A stretch of 5,612 bases of DNA from an uncultured Acidobacteriota bacterium (GTDB lineage Bacteria > Acidobacteriota > Blastocatellia > Pyrinomonadales > Pyrinomonadaceae). Location of the stretch: assembly GCA_902826505.1 (NCBI GenBank), contig CADEFG010000361.1, positions 1 to 5,612 on the forward strand. The letters are read 5' to 3'. This document shows positions 5,000 through 5,612 of this stretch, in pieces (within the stretch, counting starts at the first letter, position 1; the number at the start of each line of letters is the position of its first letter). Under the pieces are notes generated by a model. That model had not been told where the DNA came from, ran no database searches, and saw nothing but the letters and a program-made list of their open reading frames with translations. A program made the position numbers and the translations under genes.

Positions 5000-5612
5000 T
5001 TAATCGTTCAAACGAATCGAGCGAATCAAATTGCGAAAGGCGTAGTTATAATTTGCGGCTTCGTCCTGCGGCGTCACCGTGACCATATAAAACAACTGAC
5101 CGTCGCTCAGTGTGGTTGTGTAAACGGTGGCAATTTCAGTCCGGTTAGTCACCGGCGAACGCCCCGATAAAACGGATGAATACGCCGTTCGCCCGTTGAT
5201 GGTCGTGCGTGTATAGCCGGAATTTTGCCGCAGATAATTGTTGCTTTGTAAAACGCCGTTGACATATTCCTGGGTCGCTTCGCTCAGATTTCGGGTTTGC
5301 GATTTATAGGTTCCGATCATCACGCCGCTTGTAATGCCCTGATCGCCGTAAGCGCCGCTTGGCGCAAACTGAACTCCGTCCGTCATCGAAAAGCCCTGCC
5401 AATTATCCGGCACGCTCAGTTGAAGCCAGTTTGACGGCGCGACCGCGCGGGTTCTCGATGACGGATATTCGACACGACTTTCGTATCTGCCGCCCGCCGT
5501 CGGATTTTGTCCGCCGGTTTGTCCGCCCCCGCCGCGTTTATTGTCCGCATCAATTTCCTTCATTGATTTGGCACGCGGCAAACTTCGCATTTTGGCTTGG
5601 ATGCGCTCAAAA
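5000..5612 (-). CDS. C-terminal part of a probable M48-type metallopeptidase with a PsbP/MOG1-like tail, 5'-partial
   Basis: The frame is open to the window edge (FERIQAKMRSLPRAKSM), so the Met at 5590 is internal and the main part of the gene lies outside. The ERIQ...SLP segment resembles the end of bacterial M48 zinc-protease domains, which commonly finish with an H-P-x-x-x-x-R-I motif. The zinc-binding HEXXH would be upstream, so the protease call is an inference from memory of similar proteins. Next comes a Gly-rich linker (GGGGQTGGQNPTAGG), then about 140 residues with a mixed alpha/beta look: SNWLQLSVPDNW, TTINGRTAYSSVLSGRSP, TEIATVYTTTLSDGQLFYM, YAFRNLIRSIRL. Such tails recall the PsbP/MOG1-like fold found at the end of some acidobacterial proteases. 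They may bind or position substrates outside the cytoplasm. The gene converges on trmB. Another envelope protein carrying this tail is the main alternative. Confidence 0.5.
   Translation of the reverse strand, partial: FERIQAKMRSLPRAKSMKEIDADNKRGGGGQTGGQNPTAGGRYESRVEYPSSRTRAVAPSNWLQLSVPDNWQGFSMTDGVQFAPSGAYGDQGITSGVMIGTYKSQTRNLSEATQEYVNGVLQSNNYLRQNSGYTRTTINGRTAYSSVLSGRSPVTNRTEIATVYTTTLSDGQLFYMVTVTPQDEAANYNYAFRNLIRSIRLND

Overview
The window reads as ordinary bacterial chromosome with six genes on the + strand and one on the - strand. It is cut at both ends, inside a protein kinase gene on the left and inside a probable metallopeptidase gene on the right. The combination of a Hanks-type kinase, a SurA/PpiC-type foldase, a TrmB with the D-I-G-C-A-R-G motif, and A/T-rich palindromic spacers suggests a soil-type Acidobacteriota, perhaps Blastocatellia. 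This is an inference from protein style and not a proven placement.

Layout. (1) Positions 1-2225 hold a membrane Ser/Thr kinase followed, in the same reading frame, by a SurA/parvulin-type peptidyl-prolyl isomerase. Only one TAA codon (1335-1337) separates them. The TAA falls inside a helix whose internal duplicate (around 1581-1694) reads Lys at that place, so the two ORFs look like one kinase-TM-foldase gene broken by a nonsense mutation or a base error. (2) After a candidate promoter, positions 2310-2567 encode an 85-residue acyl-carrier-protein-like protein whose halves are in swapped order and which lacks the phosphopantetheine Ser. It lies directly against fabG (to 3328), a 3-oxoacyl-ACP reductase. 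(3) A palindrome of 7-bp tandem repeats (3333-3409) precedes a rhomboid intramembrane protease (3414-4193). (4) trmB, the tRNA m7G46 methyltransferase, follows (4285-4914). (5) A long hairpin (4901-4998) sits between trmB and the convergent - strand gene. The visible part of that gene is the C-terminal end of a secreted or periplasmic protein, probably an M48-type metallopeptidase with a PsbP/MOG1-like tail.

How the genes work together. The ACP-like gene and fabG probably form a small fatty-acid operon. The kinase/foldase, the rhomboid and the putative M48 protease all concern the envelope and protein quality control, but nothing shows that they share a pathway. trmB is housekeeping. No RNA gene, CRISPR array, insertion sequence or phage gene was seen, and no stretch longer than 300 bases lacks a gene.

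The most interesting points are the interrupted kinase-foldase fusion, the apparently circularly permuted parvulin domain inside it, and the apparently permuted ACP.
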